64,000 nucleotides of DNA, from contig NW_026947488.1 of the NCBI RefSeq assembly GCF_034190915.1, positions 5,714,501-5,778,500 of the forward strand, written 5' to 3'. The notes under the pieces were generated by a model, which worked only from the letters and a program-made list of their open reading frames with translations, was not told the origin of the DNA and searched no databases. Position numbers and translations under genes: made by a program. How positions within the stretch are numbered: the first letter of the stretch is position 1; every line of letters begins with the position of its first letter. Shown here in pieces: positions 38,356 to 48,622 of the stretch. The DNA is from Cavia porcellus (lineage: Eukaryota; Chordata; Mammalia; Rodentia; Caviidae).

Positions 38356-39060
38356 TCTGGCCAGCAGACATTCCACGGAAATCAAGTCTGCACCCATCAT
38401 GAGCCACGGGCAGGCAGTAATAGTGGTGCCCTAACCCCATAAACCAACGTGTATGTCATCAAGTCAGTCCGTCTTGGCACTCCCCACCACCTGCAGTGAG
38501 CCTGTTCACTGGTTTGTTTCCGTCATTAGACAGTGAGCTCTACATCTCTTCAGGGTCCACTTCCATTACTCAAAGCACGCAAAAAGCAAGGGGTCCGCTG
38601 GACAGGCCCTGCTGTTAGATGGCCCTCACATTTTGATGGAAAAGGAAAACACATACAACAATATATGTATATGTATGTATTGAATATATCCACACATACA
38701 TATACGTATGTTATATTTATACATATATATGCCCGTGAGAATATTATACAAATGACAAAGATGGTAATACCGGGGGCAAAATCAGAGCCCTAGAAATGCT
38801 TCATAAACACACTTGCTGTGGCTTTCTCTGGCCTCTGGCTCCAGGTAACTCGGAGGATCTAAAGTATCCCAGGACCCTGACAGCCTCCTCAACTGCTCAG
38901 ACATGCCAGAACAGCACGAAGAAGACAGTGGCGGAAGTTAAGCTAGTCCAGCACAACTTAGGGGGTTTCGTTCACGATTTCATTAAACAGACTGTGCGCC
39001 TAACATGCACTGGGCAGATAATAGCCAATGGACTGGACCCTGTCCTCAGTGCGTTTCTCT
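38356..39060. other. Intron 1 stretch with AT-rich simple repeat
   Basis: Holds a TA/TG/CA-rich simple repeat at about 38655-38735. The rest is unique DNA that grades into the CpG island. Confidence 0.6.
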
Positions 39061-39550
39061 TCTAGTGTCGAGATTCAGTGACTTTGTGCAGGAAGTAGTG
39101 CCACGGTGACCGCGAAACAGTGATGGGATAGGCAAATGTCAGTAGTGTGTCCCACGATGGCCCGGGCGAGTGACATCTGCCAAAACCTTGTGAGGAGCAA
39201 GAGAGGGCCTTGAAGGGCCAGGGGTGGCCGGTGGTTAGTCCGGGATGGGAAACCGCAAACTCGCGCAAAGTTACTGTGGCCAAGGTGACAAGTGCCTCGA
39301 AGGCGAGGTGCCCTGGAAGGGTGGGGAGGAGGCGCAGGCCTGGGCTCCGCACATGGCCCGCATGGCCTTCTAGGTACTGGCGGCGGCGAGGCGCGGCGAG
39401 CCCCTGTGCCCCCGCGGCCGCGCCGTCGGACAAGGCCGAGCGCGGCGTCACCTCCTACCCGGCTCCGTCGCTCCGGCGCGGTGGGGGCTGCGGCAGGCGG
39501 ACGGCCGGGCCCGGCGCGCTGGCCGAGGCCGGCAGGCCTCCTGGGCTTAC

Positions 39551-39608
39551 CTCGGAACTTGAGCTCGTGCTGCGGTTCGAGGTTCAGGACCTGCTCCACC
39601 TTCGCCAT
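39551..39608 (-). CDS. VAPB: VAPB exon 1 coding part (residues 1-19 and first base of codon 20)
   Basis: The minus-strand ATG at 39608-39606 opens a 58-nt coding segment reading MAKVEQVLN, then LEPQHELKFR, plus the first base of Gly20. It ends at a consensus donor GTAAGC (39550-39545). The sequence is the N-terminus of VAPB. The closely related VAPA begins differently, so VAPB is the right paralogue. Exon 1 joins in phase 1 to exon 2 at 6324. The start context is good: A at -3 and G at +4 (AACATGG). These residues form the first strand of the MSP domain, which faces the cytosol. Position 9 is Asn (AAC) where human and mouse have Ser, as far as I recall. The exon is embedded in the CpG island, so its 5' UTR is GC-rich. 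Confidence 0.97.
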
Positions 39609-39810
39609 GTTCCTCGGTGGCGGGGCACCTTTGGCGGGGGGAACCCCGAGAGGTCACCTGAGCAGAGCGGAAATGCCGCGCCCCTTTAAATTCTACCGCG
39701 AGGCGGGCCGGCGGTGCGGGCGGGGGTCGTCGGCGGGGCGCGCGGTGGGGGGGAGGCCTACGCGGTGCAGGCGGAGGGGCGGAGGGCGAGGCCGCGGTGC
39801 CCGGCGAGCT

Positions 39811-39854
39811 CACGCACGCACGCACGCACGCAGCGACGCACGCACGCACGCAGC
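39811..39854. repeat. (ACGC)n repeat in the VAPB 5' region
   Basis: Two blocks of ACGC repeats separated by 'agcg'. The alternating purine-pyrimidine pattern can adopt Z-DNA. It lies about 200 bp upstream of the VAPB start codon and may be in the 5' UTR or core promoter. Confidence 0.9.
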
Positions 39855-39942
39855 AGCTGGCCGGTCCGGGCGGCGGGAAGCGGCGCCCTACGCCAGCTCC
39901 AGGGCAAGGAGGGAGGCTGCGCGCCGAGCCCCTCCCGGGAAG

Positions 39943-39954
39943 TGCGCAGGCGCA
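39943..39954 (-). promoter_or_regulatory. VAPB: NRF1 site
   Basis: 'tgcgcaggcgca' is a full match to the palindromic NRF1 consensus (YGCGCAnGCGCR). It lies about 340 bp upstream of the VAPB ATG, inside the CpG island. Confidence 0.7.
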
Positions 39955-39964
39955 TCCAGGTCGC

Positions 39965-39974
39965 GGGGCGGGGC
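39965..39974. promoter_or_regulatory. VAPB: GC box (Sp1/KLF)
   Basis: 'ggggcggggc' is a consensus GC box. A second, weaker one ('gggggcggagcc') follows at about 40007-40018. Confidence 0.65.
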
Positions 39975-40059
39975 TGAGAGCCGAGGGGCGCGGCTTCGCG
40001 CGGCCTGGGGGCGGAGCCTGGGTGCTGGGAAACCACGAAGAACCTTTCTTAAGGGCCCG

Positions 40060-40440
40060 CCGGGCTGGCGTTGTGTTAAGTGCTTGACTCGATAATAATA
40101 ATTAACAAGTATGAGCCTCCACTTTTCTCTTGCTCATTTAGTGCCAGGCACTGTTAGACTTTGAATAATAATGCAAGTAGTTATTATAAACAGAATGTTT
40201 ATGGGTGAATGATACGTGCTAGACACTGTGACAGATCATAAATAATAATTATAAATGTAATAAACTACCAATTATTATCTGCTTATTTTTTGCCACTCCG
40301 CTGAATGCTTTCAATAACAACAAACAACTGTCATAAATAAAAGCTGCTCCACACGAAATGTTTACTATGCAGCAAGCACTGTGCTGAATCCTTTACTAAT
40401 AGACACCATTTATTTATGCAACAAATGCTTCAGAATACAA
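40060..40440. repeat. Decayed tandem array of about 76-bp units
   Basis: Five successive segments begin near 40064, 40141, 40216, 40292 and 40369. Each opens with a variant of 'gcactgtgctgaatgcttt' and continues with 'ataataataatta'-like sequence. The motif resembles the reversed end of MIR ('gtgccaggcactgttctaag'), so the array may have arisen by tandem duplication of a MIR piece. Units are 75-78 bp and strongly diverged. Confidence 0.6.
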
Positions 40441-40779
40441 TGTTCTAAAAAGCTGACCTTATTCCCACTCTCTCGCTAATATAGAGTGAAAAGACATCCT
40501 CTGAATAATCACAGCAGTAAATAGCAGGTTTAAAAATTGCTAGGGACCGAGATCTGTTTAACTTCAAAAATAAGATACTCTACATCATTACTGTTGAAAT
40601 AGTATTTTGTTGTATAGCATTTACTACACACAATAGGTGTTCTTAATACATACCTGTGCATAGATATAAGCAAAATAAATATGGTAAATTGTTCACAATG
40701 GTTGACTCTACAAGGCTGGAATATGGATGCTTTTCATACTGTGCTTTCCACTTATCCGTATTTGTGAAATTTTTCATGA
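40441..40779. other. Intergenic stretch, unrecognised
   Basis: AT-rich sequence with a terminal 'gattaaagtttttaatagg' that could be an old LINE-1 3' end. No gene seen. Confidence 0.35.
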
Positions 40780-41037
40780 TTAAAGTTTTTAATAGGATAA
40801 TCTGTGTCTTTTAACTAAAGCATTTAGTCCATTTATATTTACTGTATTTACTGATATATCTGGATTTTTTCCATCATCCTATATATATTGTTATTTCTTG
40901 CATGTTTTTCTTTTTCTCAACCTTCTTCTTTAGAGTTCATCCCTCCTGTTTTCCTTTTCTTGACGTATTCTGTATCTACCATTTTAATGGTTACTCTAAA
41001 AATTTTTACAAGTACTTGTCTTATGAAAGTCCCATTT

Positions 41038-41150
41038 GAGCTGAGCATGGTGACATACATCTATAATCCCAGCACCCAAGAGACACAGGAGGAATGAAGT
41101 GAGTTTGAGGCCAGCCTGAACTATATGTGACCCTGTGTGCACACACACAC
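41038..41150 (+). repeat. B1-like SINE
   Basis: 'gagctgagcatggtgacata', 'ctataatcccagcacccaag', 'tttgaggccagcctgaac', ending in a CA repeat. Confidence 0.82.
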
Positions 41151-41159
41151 ACGCAAATT

Positions 41160-41252
41160 GTAGGGGCAGGGATTTAGCCAAGTGGTGTAAGCACCTGCCT
41201 GGTGAACGCAGTGTCATGAGTTTGATCCCCAGTACTCCCCCCCAAAAAATTG
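41160..41252 (+). repeat. Older ID-type SINE
   Basis: 'gtaggggcagggatttagcc', 'cacctgcctggtgaacgc', 'gagtttgatccccagtact', then a C-run and A-run. Confidence 0.85.
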
Positions 41253-41879
41253 TAAAGAGAAAAGAGAAAGATCCAATTTCTAAAATATCTTTACCCTACT
41301 CCCTTAAACTGTAAGAATGTTGAAGTATCTTAACTCTAATGATCTATCCTCACAATTATATTACTTAATCACTTAATTGTAGTGCCTTACATGTTTAGTC
41401 TCTTCCATTTTAACCTGATACAACATTACTAAACTGTTTTACATGGTCAGCGCAGTTACCAATGTGCTTGCTTTCATTTCTTCTTAAGTCTCGGTTTACT
41501 AACTGCTCTCCTTGTGTCTGAGACACATTCTGTGCATCTTACTTTTGTGACAATTTGCTGGTATGAACTACCCCAGTTTTTGTTGTCTGCAGATTGGCTT
41601 TATTTTGCCCTTGTTCTTAAAGGCACTGTCCCTGGAGTCTCAACAACAGTCTCATCTTCGTCCCTTCAATGGATATCTGAACCGTCTCTGTATTTTGTGT
41701 TCTGCAGTTCCACCAGGATGTATCTTTTTATTTATTCTGCCTTGACTTCTTTGGGCTTTCTGAATTTGCTAGTTGGTATCTTTCATCATTCTGAAAAAAT
41801 CCTCAGATAATGGCTTTGCTTTAGTTACTTTGCCTTTTTCACTGAGATAAAATACACCACACACGTAACACAGAGTTTT

Positions 41880-42000
41880 CTTTGGAGACAGCATCTCACT
41901 ATGTAGTTTAGCTGATCCTGGATTCACTATGTAGAGCAGGATGAGCTTGCAGTGATCCTCCTACCTCAGACTCTGGAGCGACGTGCACCACCACACCGGG
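41880..42000 (-). repeat. B1-like SINE, antisense
   Basis: 'tttggagacagcatctcact', 'agtgatcctcctacctcag', 'caccaccacaccgggct'. Confidence 0.75.
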
Positions 42001-42300
42001 CTCCCTCTGGCACTTCTTGTGTGTACAGCTCAGGGATGTTAAGCGTGTTGACAGGGCTGTGCAACCAGCAGCAGCGGCCATCTCCAAAATGCCATCACCT
42101 TGGAAAACAGAAGCTCTGTACATGTAAACGATGGCTTCCCACTGCCTTTCTTCCAGCCCCTGGCAACAGCCATCCCACGGCTTGTCTCCTTGAGTTTGAG
42201 TGCTCTAGGTACCTCCTCTAAGTGGAATCACACATTTATTCCATGGCTGGCTTATTTCTTCTGGCATGATGTTCTCATCTGTGATATAGCGTGTGACAGT

Positions 42301-42711
42301 CTCTCTTTTGAACCTTACCCCAGTGCCAGTCTCTCACAATTTGCATCTGAAATTCTCATTAGTATTTTTATTCAATTAGTGTTTTTCAAACTACATGCTA
42401 TTTCCCAAGGGTGGCTTATAAAGTAAATTTAGTAGATTATTCCCAGCATTAAGGGCAAAAGAAAATAGAAAATATTAGAGAATACTGTATTATTTCATGA
42501 AACTTCTATTTCAATTATATTTACTAATTACTCATATCTCCTGTATCACATGAGATATATAAATTCATTTATAACTGTGACAGAATAAAGGAATGATGGA
42601 AAGGAGGAAGGAAGGCCATAAAAGAAACCTATAAAGCACTTGGACTTTTTCACGCCCCTGTCCACACTTCTTTAACCGTCATATCTTAACCTCACATCTT
42701 TATATCCCTGA
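42301..42711. other. Intergenic stretch without a gene
   Basis: AT-rich unique DNA. Nothing recognised. Confidence 0.5.
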
Positions 42712-43142
42712 TGTGGCTTGTCTCTAGATGTCCCCCCAAAAGACTCATGCACTAATAGGTAGAGTTTTTGGGAGGGACTGGATGATGGGTGTGTGACACT
42801 GGGTTATGGGTTGTGATACAGGACTAGTCCACTGATTGATTTAGAGAAATTCTGGATCTGACGATGGATTTATTAACAACGGAACGCCCACTTTGGGTTT
42901 AGGTGGCACCAACCAATAGGCTTGCAGCCTGGATGAAATAAAAAGGGAAAGGAGTTCACTGCCTCCTGCTTGCTGCACCATGGACTGTTTCTCCTCCGCC
43001 AGGCCCACTGACCGTGCCGGCCTGCCTTGGAGCCAGCTGACAATGGACTAAAACCTCTACAAACTGTGAGCTAAAATAAACCTTTCCTCTAACTTGTGGG
43101 CGTCAGATATTTTGGCCCAGCAATGAGAAAGTAGCTAAGACA
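42712..43142 (+). mobile_element. Solo LTR, MaLR-like
   Basis: It starts TG ('tgtggcttgtctctagatg') and ends CA ('gtagctaagaca'). Inside are 'tccccccaaaagactcatgc', 'gagggactggatgatgg', 'caccatggactgtttctcc', and near the 3' end 'gtgagctaaaataaacctt', a polyadenylation signal in the place usual for MaLR LTRs. No internal retroviral genes flank it. The family assignment rests on the general pattern only. Confidence 0.6.
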
Positions 43143-43249
43143 GTTACACTTTCTTGATATTGCTTCATTCTTTTCACTTGGTCATTAATCACTCGGGCTA
43201 TTGATAAACATATTCCAGGAACTTTTAGTTGTATTTGATTTTAGGGTTT

Positions 43250-43392
43250 GTTTTGTTTTTCTGAGGGTCTTACTTTGTAGTTCAAGCTGGATTGAACTCA
43301 CTATGTAGCCCAGGTTGTCCTCAAACTCACAGCAATCCTGCCCCAGCCTCCCAACTTCTGGAATTACAAGCCTATGCCACCACATCCCGCAT
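43250..43392 (-). repeat. B1-like SINE, antisense
   Basis: 'tttctgagggtcttactttg', 'gtagcccaggttgtcctc', 'ctgccccagcctcccaac', 'ctatgccaccacatcccgc'. Confidence 0.85.
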
Positions 43393-43859
43393 TACTTTTA
43401 TTTAATATTTTGAAGTCTGTCAGCTTCTTTTTGCTCCTTACATAGCTGCACAGTCACACTGTGTGATTTTAACAGGTCTCCAACCTCCCTCATCCTCTCT
43501 CGGGGATGGATGGGACAGCCTTTTAGTGTTGTTGTCTCCTGCTGGGTCCCTGGACGCTCAGCAGTGATCGTAGCTATCAGCCTGGTGGGGAGAGGTTATG
43601 TCCTTCAGTGCGTATGGAGCCTCCACACTTGCCACCAGGGCCATTTGGAAACAAGTCCATTGAGCAAACAATGCAGATGGAAAAAAGACTGTCACATGTG
43701 GCATGTATCACTTTGTCTGCTTGGTTATGAGAGCCACTGCTTTAGTGAATGCCCTGGGTGGGGTTCACACAGGACACAAATACCTTCACACCGCTGTGTC
43801 CTGAGCAGCGTCCCCTCACGTCCACTCCCGACCTTGCCACCAATCTTCTGAGTCTCTGC
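43393..43859. other. Intergenic stretch without a gene
   Basis: Unique sequence. Nothing recognised. Confidence 0.5.
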
Positions 43860-43965
43860 TCTGCTCTGTTCTTTTATTTTTTCTCTTTTCAGAACCGGGG
43901 ATCAAACTCACGGTCTCACACTTGCCGGGCAGGCACTTACTCACTGAGCCAAGCCGTGGGCCCCT
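43860..43965 (-). repeat. Older ID-type SINE, antisense
   Basis: T-rich tail, 'accggggatcaaactcacg', 'cttgccgggcaggcactta', 'gagccaagccgtgggcccc'. Confidence 0.85.
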
Positions 43966-44592
43966 CTGGTCTGTTCTTGATCGCCCACTGCCCATGAAGT
44001 GGGGCACATCTGTGTTCCTGGGCATCTCTCAGGCACAGGAAGTAAATAACCAAAGCTACTCCTGAGATGCCCTTCACCCCGTGGCAGCTGCTTCCTGAGG
44101 GTACTGCCCTGGGACACCATCTTTTATCTTTCTCTCTTGACTCTCCCAGTTTTCTTTTCTCCTTCTAACCATCCTCATACTAACTAATCCTTGTAAAATC
44201 GCTGGTATAATCTCTGCTTTCCTGTCTGGATTTCCACTGATAGAGTGCTTGGTACTAAAAGTTCTACAAGGGCTGGAAACAGGTCCTTGAAGAAGGGATT
44301 CTGGGTTTAGGAGGCCACCATGGGGGTGAGGAGCAGGGAAGGAGTGAGGATCAGGATATTTTACTGTTGGGTGTCAGTGTGGGGCGGTACGTATGGGACA
44401 CCACCCGCTCAGATGTTCACCAGCATCAGTTGCCAGAGATTTTTCTACTGGAACTCTGTTACATTGACATGATGGGTTGATTGATTGCCCACATGATTGA
44501 TTTCAGTCCCCAGGTCAACCAATCACATGATCCCAAATCCCTGCGTTGGGTCACACTGTTGGTTTTGGTAGGCAGCCCCTTGGTGTATAACC
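43966..44592. other. Intergenic stretch without a gene
   Basis: Unique sequence. Nothing recognised. Confidence 0.5.
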
Positions 44593-44606
44593 AGGCCCTG
44601 TTTTTA

Positions 44607-44732
44607 TTTACTTTTTTATTTTTTTATTTTTTTTTTTTGTCTTTTTCGTTTTTATCGGTACCAGGGATCGAACTCACGACTGCCTGCTTGCAAGGCAGGC
44701 GCTTATGCCGCTGAGCTAAATTCCCAGCCCCT
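44607..44732 (-). repeat. Young ID-type SINE, antisense, with target-site duplication
   Basis: T-rich tail, 'gtctttttcgtttttatcgg', 'ggatcgaactcacgactgc', 'gctaaattcccagcccc'. The flanks are the perfect 14-bp repeat 'aggccctgttttta' at 44593-44606 and 44733-44746. Confidence 0.96.
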
Positions 44733-44746
44733 AGGCCCTGTTTTTA

Positions 44747-46382
44747 ATCACAAGGTTAAACCTCTTCAGTACGAAGGCAAGCCTCTGTCAGATGAAGATA
44801 TTCTTCTCCGTGTGCATTCTAAGGGCCCAGACAGGACTTACGCTCTCTGGGCAGGGCCGAGGCCTCCGCTGCATGGGCTGCCTTGTGGAGTGCCTGTATG
44901 CACACAGGCCGGTGGAACATCGCTCTGCTCCAAATGTGTGTTTTAGCCCTGTGCCTTTTTTGCAAGGAGGCTGCAAACAGCAGGACTTCCAGTCCAGCAG
45001 CTCAGGACCCAAAAGCCAGTGTCAGAGACACATGGAGAATGCTAGAGAGAGCCAGGCAGAGCTGCGTCGCCCTTCCTAACCTCATCTCAGAAGTCGCCTA
45101 GGGTTGCTTGTTTGCCATGGGCAGATGGAATCAGAGAGTGGGGACAGGGGCACCGTCTCCTGGTGTGGGGTGGCAGGATGGAAAGGATGGGGCTGAGAAG
45201 TGGTGTAGACTATTGAGTCTGCCACGCCTCGGCTGAAGGTGACTCCTCCCAAAGGATTTGCCCTGGTTTCTGCGAGATAGGGGTGCAACCTTCAGTTGTC
45301 AGGTGGAGTTTTTGAGACCCCCTGGGCCATGTGACTTTGGGCTGCACGCTTTGCTCTCGCTTCACAATAGATTCTCTTCCTACCAGGGCCTCCGCCTGAC
45401 ACTTCTTTGGGGCTGGGGATAGTAGATTTGGTTCATTGTACACCAAAGGATCCTGCTAGATTCCTCACCCCGAGTAAGTCCTGACCTTGTGCTGTGTTCT
45501 GTGAAATGTGGAAGAAAAGGCATTAGAGCACCTGCCTACTGCCTGACACCTGCCGAGGGGAAAAAACATCAGCCTCTGGGCTCAGCTCATCCCCGAGAGT
45601 TTCAGCTCCCCTTCTTTGCTGAGAACAACCCTGGAGCTAGCTTACCAATGTGTTCAGAATGTTTTCTCCAGCATTTGAGCTGTTTTGATCCGAAGGGTCT
45701 CAGTATAGTTAACCTCCATACTGCCAAAGACGAAAGTCTTCTGAGTAGTTTTCATGTTAAAAATATTTCCCTGCATGCAGGCTCGGCTTTTAGTTTTCTA
45801 TGCTGTTCCCCACAAATGGAAGCGGGGTTCCTTGGGAAAATGGATGAGTCTATGTCTGGGGCAAGTAATGTGTTAGATAAACCTGGAGTGGCTCATCGCG
45901 CCCAAAAGTAAGGAAATGCTCAAAACAATAGGACTGTGTCACAAGGTCACAAGAGCCACCTGGGAGAATTCGAGCAATGAAATATACAACAGTATTGGAG
46001 TGTAAGCAAGAGCAGAAAATGAATATCCTTGAGTCCATAATTATACAAATGATGACTGACTGAGGTAGAAAAGACACATCTCCCCACTGGAAGAATTCCA
46101 AGTGATTTATATGAGATGTGTCTCATTTGAGGAATGGAGCGTGCCTTCTGCCCTTCAGGCAAGGGCGGCCATAGGGGCTTTCCTGCTGAGAGGCCACTAT
46201 GGGGAGCAGAAAAAGTAACTTTGCAGGAGAGAAACCTGGGAGGCATCTGTCCGTCAGGGAACCTCCTTGTTGGTAAGCCCAGTCGGGAGGTGGTACCTTT
46301 GCTATGATATGATGAGGATAAGTATACTTTGCCATTGGAGTCTTCGCTCAAACACACTCACAACTTTATTATCATCATAAGA
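44747..46382. other. Intergenic stretch, mostly unique
   Basis: It contains a fragment opening like an ID SINE at 45411 ('ggggctggggatagtag') but lacking the rest. The 140-codon frame at 45489-45911 has no recognisable domain. No gene is called. Confidence 0.5.
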
Positions 46383-46505
46383 TGGGCACAGTGACACATG
46401 CAAGTCATCCTGGCTACTCAGGAGGCAGAGGCAAGAGAATCACTTTGTGTCTAAGATTTGGGGCCAGCCTGGGCCACACGGCAAGACTCCTATCTCCAAA
46501 CAAAA
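46383..46505 (+). repeat. B1-like SINE
   Basis: 'gggcacagtgacacatgcaa', 'ctactcaggaggcagaggc', 'ggggccagcctgggccac'. Confidence 0.85.
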
Positions 46506-46544
46506 GAATTCCAAAGGAAAACCTAAACACCAGGTTGTCGTAAC

Positions 46545-46720
46545 TAGGCGTGGTGGCACATGTGAGTAATGCCAGCGCTCTGGGAAGCTGAGGCAAAAGA
46601 ATCACAAGTTAAGGACCAGGCTGGGAAACTTAGCACGATCCTGATTCCAAATAGAAAGTGATACAGGGTTAAAGACATAGCTTGGTGCAAACAGGGCTCA
46701 GTCTCAACGCTGCAAGAGAG
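46545..46720 (+). repeat. B1-dID type SINE
   Basis: 'taggcgtggtggcacatgtg', 'gggaagctgaggcaaaag', 'ggaccaggctgggaaact', then an ID-like 3' part ('agacatagcttggtgc', 'cagggctcagtctcaacgc'). Confidence 0.75.
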
Positions 46721-46789
46721 AGCGAGGAAGGACAGTCTACAGAGCACCTGGCCAGGGCTCCTCAAACTCCAAAGTCATCAAAACAAAGG

Positions 46790-46905
46790 AAGTCACTCAG
46801 GGATGGCGCACAGGCCTGTAATCCCAGCTACTCAGGAAGCGGAGGACTGAATTCAAGGCCAGCCTGGCAGTTTCACAAGACCATGTCTCAAAAAATGTAA
46901 AGAAT
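46790..46905 (+). repeat. B1-like SINE
   Basis: 'gatggcgcacaggcctgtaa', 'tcccagctactcaggaagc', 'aaggccagcctggcag', 'catgtctcaaaa'. Confidence 0.85.
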
Positions 46906-46959
46906 CCAGCGCTGTGGCTCTGTGTTATGGTCCTCTGTTTGGTTCTCAGTAGTACAAAA

Positions 46960-47345
46960 ACAAACCAACAAGCGAACAGAAAAAGTCTGGAATGCTGTCA
47001 TAGTACACAGGAGCCAAAGCGGTCGTGATAACTAAACTTCATATGATGTCCTGGATGGGACCCCAGGACAGGAAAAGGACATTGAAGGGGAAGGAAAGAA
47101 GGAGCAGGGGAGGAGAAAGAAGAAAGGCAGAGGAAGACGAGGAAGGGAAAAGAAAGGAAATCTGTGTGAAGTGGGGCTTCAGTGAGCCATAACTTAGTAC
47201 GCGCTTGAGTGATGGTTCACTCGTTGTGAGTAGTGGGAGACATTAACAAAAGGAGAAACTGGAGGCCGGGGACGCTGAGATTCTATCATCTTTGCAGCTT
47301 TTCTGTGACTTCAAAACTATTCCAAAATTAAAAAGAGTTAACAAC
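46960..47345 (+). mobile_element. Old LINE-1 3' end (probable)
   Basis: The right end ('atctttgcagcttttctgtg', 'aactattccaaaattaaaa') matches the pattern of ancient LINE-1 3' ends. The segment 47080-47160 is a purine-only-like tract of G and A. Confidence 0.55.
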
Positions 47346-47544
47346 TTTTCGATCCATGTTTCCAACTGCAACGCAGCCTTCTCTGGAGGGCACCGGGTGA
47401 TCGCGGGCCCCCCACAGTCTGCAGATCCCTCCCCATGGCACGCAGGGAAGAGCTGGGAGACCTGGTGAGCCCGACGCTCAGAGCGCCCACCCTCTGGGGT
47501 GTCCGTCCTTCATTTACCCATCTAAGATGGTTTTGCTTTTGTTT

Positions 47545-47720
47545 TTGCTTTTGGTAGTCCAGGAGATGGTCTGTCACTGGGCTACGTCCTGCCAGCACTT
47601 TACAATTTTTATTCTGAGGCAGGGTCTTGCTAATTTATTTGGGTTGGGCTGGAACTTTCCATCATCCTGCCTCAGTGTCCCAGAGTACTGGATGACGGGG
47701 AGGAGCTACCACGCTTAGTT
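47545..47720 (-). repeat. B1-dID type SINE, antisense
   Basis: 'ctgaggcagggtcttgctaa', 'tcctgcctcagtgtcccag', 'gagctaccacgcttagttcc', preceded by an ID-like 'cactgggctacgtcctgcc'. Confidence 0.7.
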
Positions 47721-47744
47721 CCTCCCGCCCTTTTTATTTATGTA

Positions 47745-47845
47745 TTTTTATTAAGACAAGAGCTCTCTGAATGGCCCAGGTTGACCTTGAACTTGTGATC
47801 TTCCGGCCTCAGCCTCCCCAGTAGCTGGGATTACAGGCCTGCAAG
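47745..47845 (-). repeat. B1-like SINE, antisense
   Basis: 'ggcccaggttgaccttgaac', 'ccggcctcagcctccccag', 'tagctgggattacaggcctg'. Confidence 0.88.
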
Positions 47846-47897
47846 TTTTTAATCAAATTTCAGTTGGCTCCCTTACATGTGAGTCACGCTATTGTCT

Positions 47898-47923
47898 GAG
47901 TGTTCACATGGAGTGTTCACATG
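47898..47923. repeat. 13-bp tandem duplication
   Basis: 'gagtgttcacatg' occurs twice in a row. Confidence 0.85.
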
Positions 47924-48140
47924 GCCTACAAATCCGATATGTGGGCTCGGTAGCAAGTGTATTTGGGCTTGGTCACCCAGGGCCTCTCTGTCTAATGAGG
48001 GGGCCTTGGAAAAAAAACACCAACATGATTAGAACCTGTGACAATGTTAAAATAGGTGAAAAGAAAGCTACACCAGAAAATAAACCTCACTCCAGGGTCT
48101 GGGGGAAACTTTTCAGATCAGAGAATATTAGAAAACAGTC

Positions 48141-48252
48141 GGGGCTGGGGATTTAGCTCAGCAGCATAATCGCCTGCCTTGCAAGCAGGCAGTCATGAGT
48201 TCGATCCCCGGTACCGATAATAAAGAAAAAGACCAAAAAAAAAAAAAAAAAT
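48141..48252 (+). repeat. Young ID-type SINE
   Basis: 'ggggctggggatttagctc', 'cgcctgccttgcaagcagg', 'gagttcgatccccggtacc', tail 'gataataaagaaaaagacc' and A-run. Confidence 0.95.
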
Positions 48253-48499
48253 ACAAGATCTTGTCAAATGAAAAAGAGAGGCAAGGGTTCTCCGAGCATA
48301 AGAATGACATATGCAAAAGTCCTGGGGCTGAGGAGTTGCCAGGGACCTGCTTAGGGACAGTCAAGGAACAATGACAGCTTTCACCTTATGTAGCTCCTCC
48401 TTTGTATAATTTTAGGTTACTCCTCCTTTGTGTCAGGCTTCGTATCAGCATACTCCTGCTCATACAATAACAAATGACCACAAAGTAGCTTAATCCAGC
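48253..48499. other. Intergenic stretch without a gene
   Basis: Short unique sequence, nothing recognised. Confidence 0.5.
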
Positions 48500-48622
48500 A
48501 GTGGTGACCTATTACTGTAATCCCAGCAGGAGGCTGAGGCAAGAGGGTCACTGTGTTCAAGGCCAGCCTGGACTACATAGTGGGATGGTATCTTAAAAAA
48601 CAGTCAGCACACACACACACAA
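48500..48622 (+). repeat. B1-like SINE with CA-repeat end
   Basis: 'agtggtgacctattactgta', 'atcccagcaggaggctgag', 'caaggccagcctggactac', ending in 'acacacacacacac'. Confidence 0.85.

Larger units (their letters stand above)
39290..40060 (-). promoter_or_regulatory. VAPB: CpG-island promoter of VAPB
   Basis: The sequence turns sharply GC- and CpG-rich here, with GC boxes, an NRF1 site and no TATA box near the start. It covers exon 1, the start of intron 1, the 5' UTR (upstream from 39609 on the minus strand) and the proximal promoter. This is typical of a broadly expressed gene. The exact transcription start cannot be read from sequence and probably lies within about 39650-39900. No second gene can be seen on the opposite side of the island. 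Confidence 0.85.
40780..42300 (-). mobile_element. Old LINE-1, antisense, interrupted by SINEs
   Basis: It resembles antisense ancient LINE-1 sequence: 'catttagtccatttatattta', 'taccctactcccttaaactg', 'tctttcatcattctgaaaaa', and near the right end 'gctgtgcaaccagcagc', 'cagcccctggcaacagcc' and 'ctaagtggaatcacaca'. SINEs have inserted at 41038-41252 and 41880-42000. Confidence 0.65.

Noticed and set aside
39075..39608. 177-codon minus-strand frame starting at the VAPB ATG and running past the exon
   Set aside because: Only the first 19 codons and one base are exon. After the consensus donor at 39550 the reading frame is GC-rich intron read-through.
39210..40095. Several long open frames on both strands of the CpG island
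   Set aside because: GC-rich DNA has few stop codons. The peptides are low-complexity runs of Arg, Gly, Ala and Pro with no domain.
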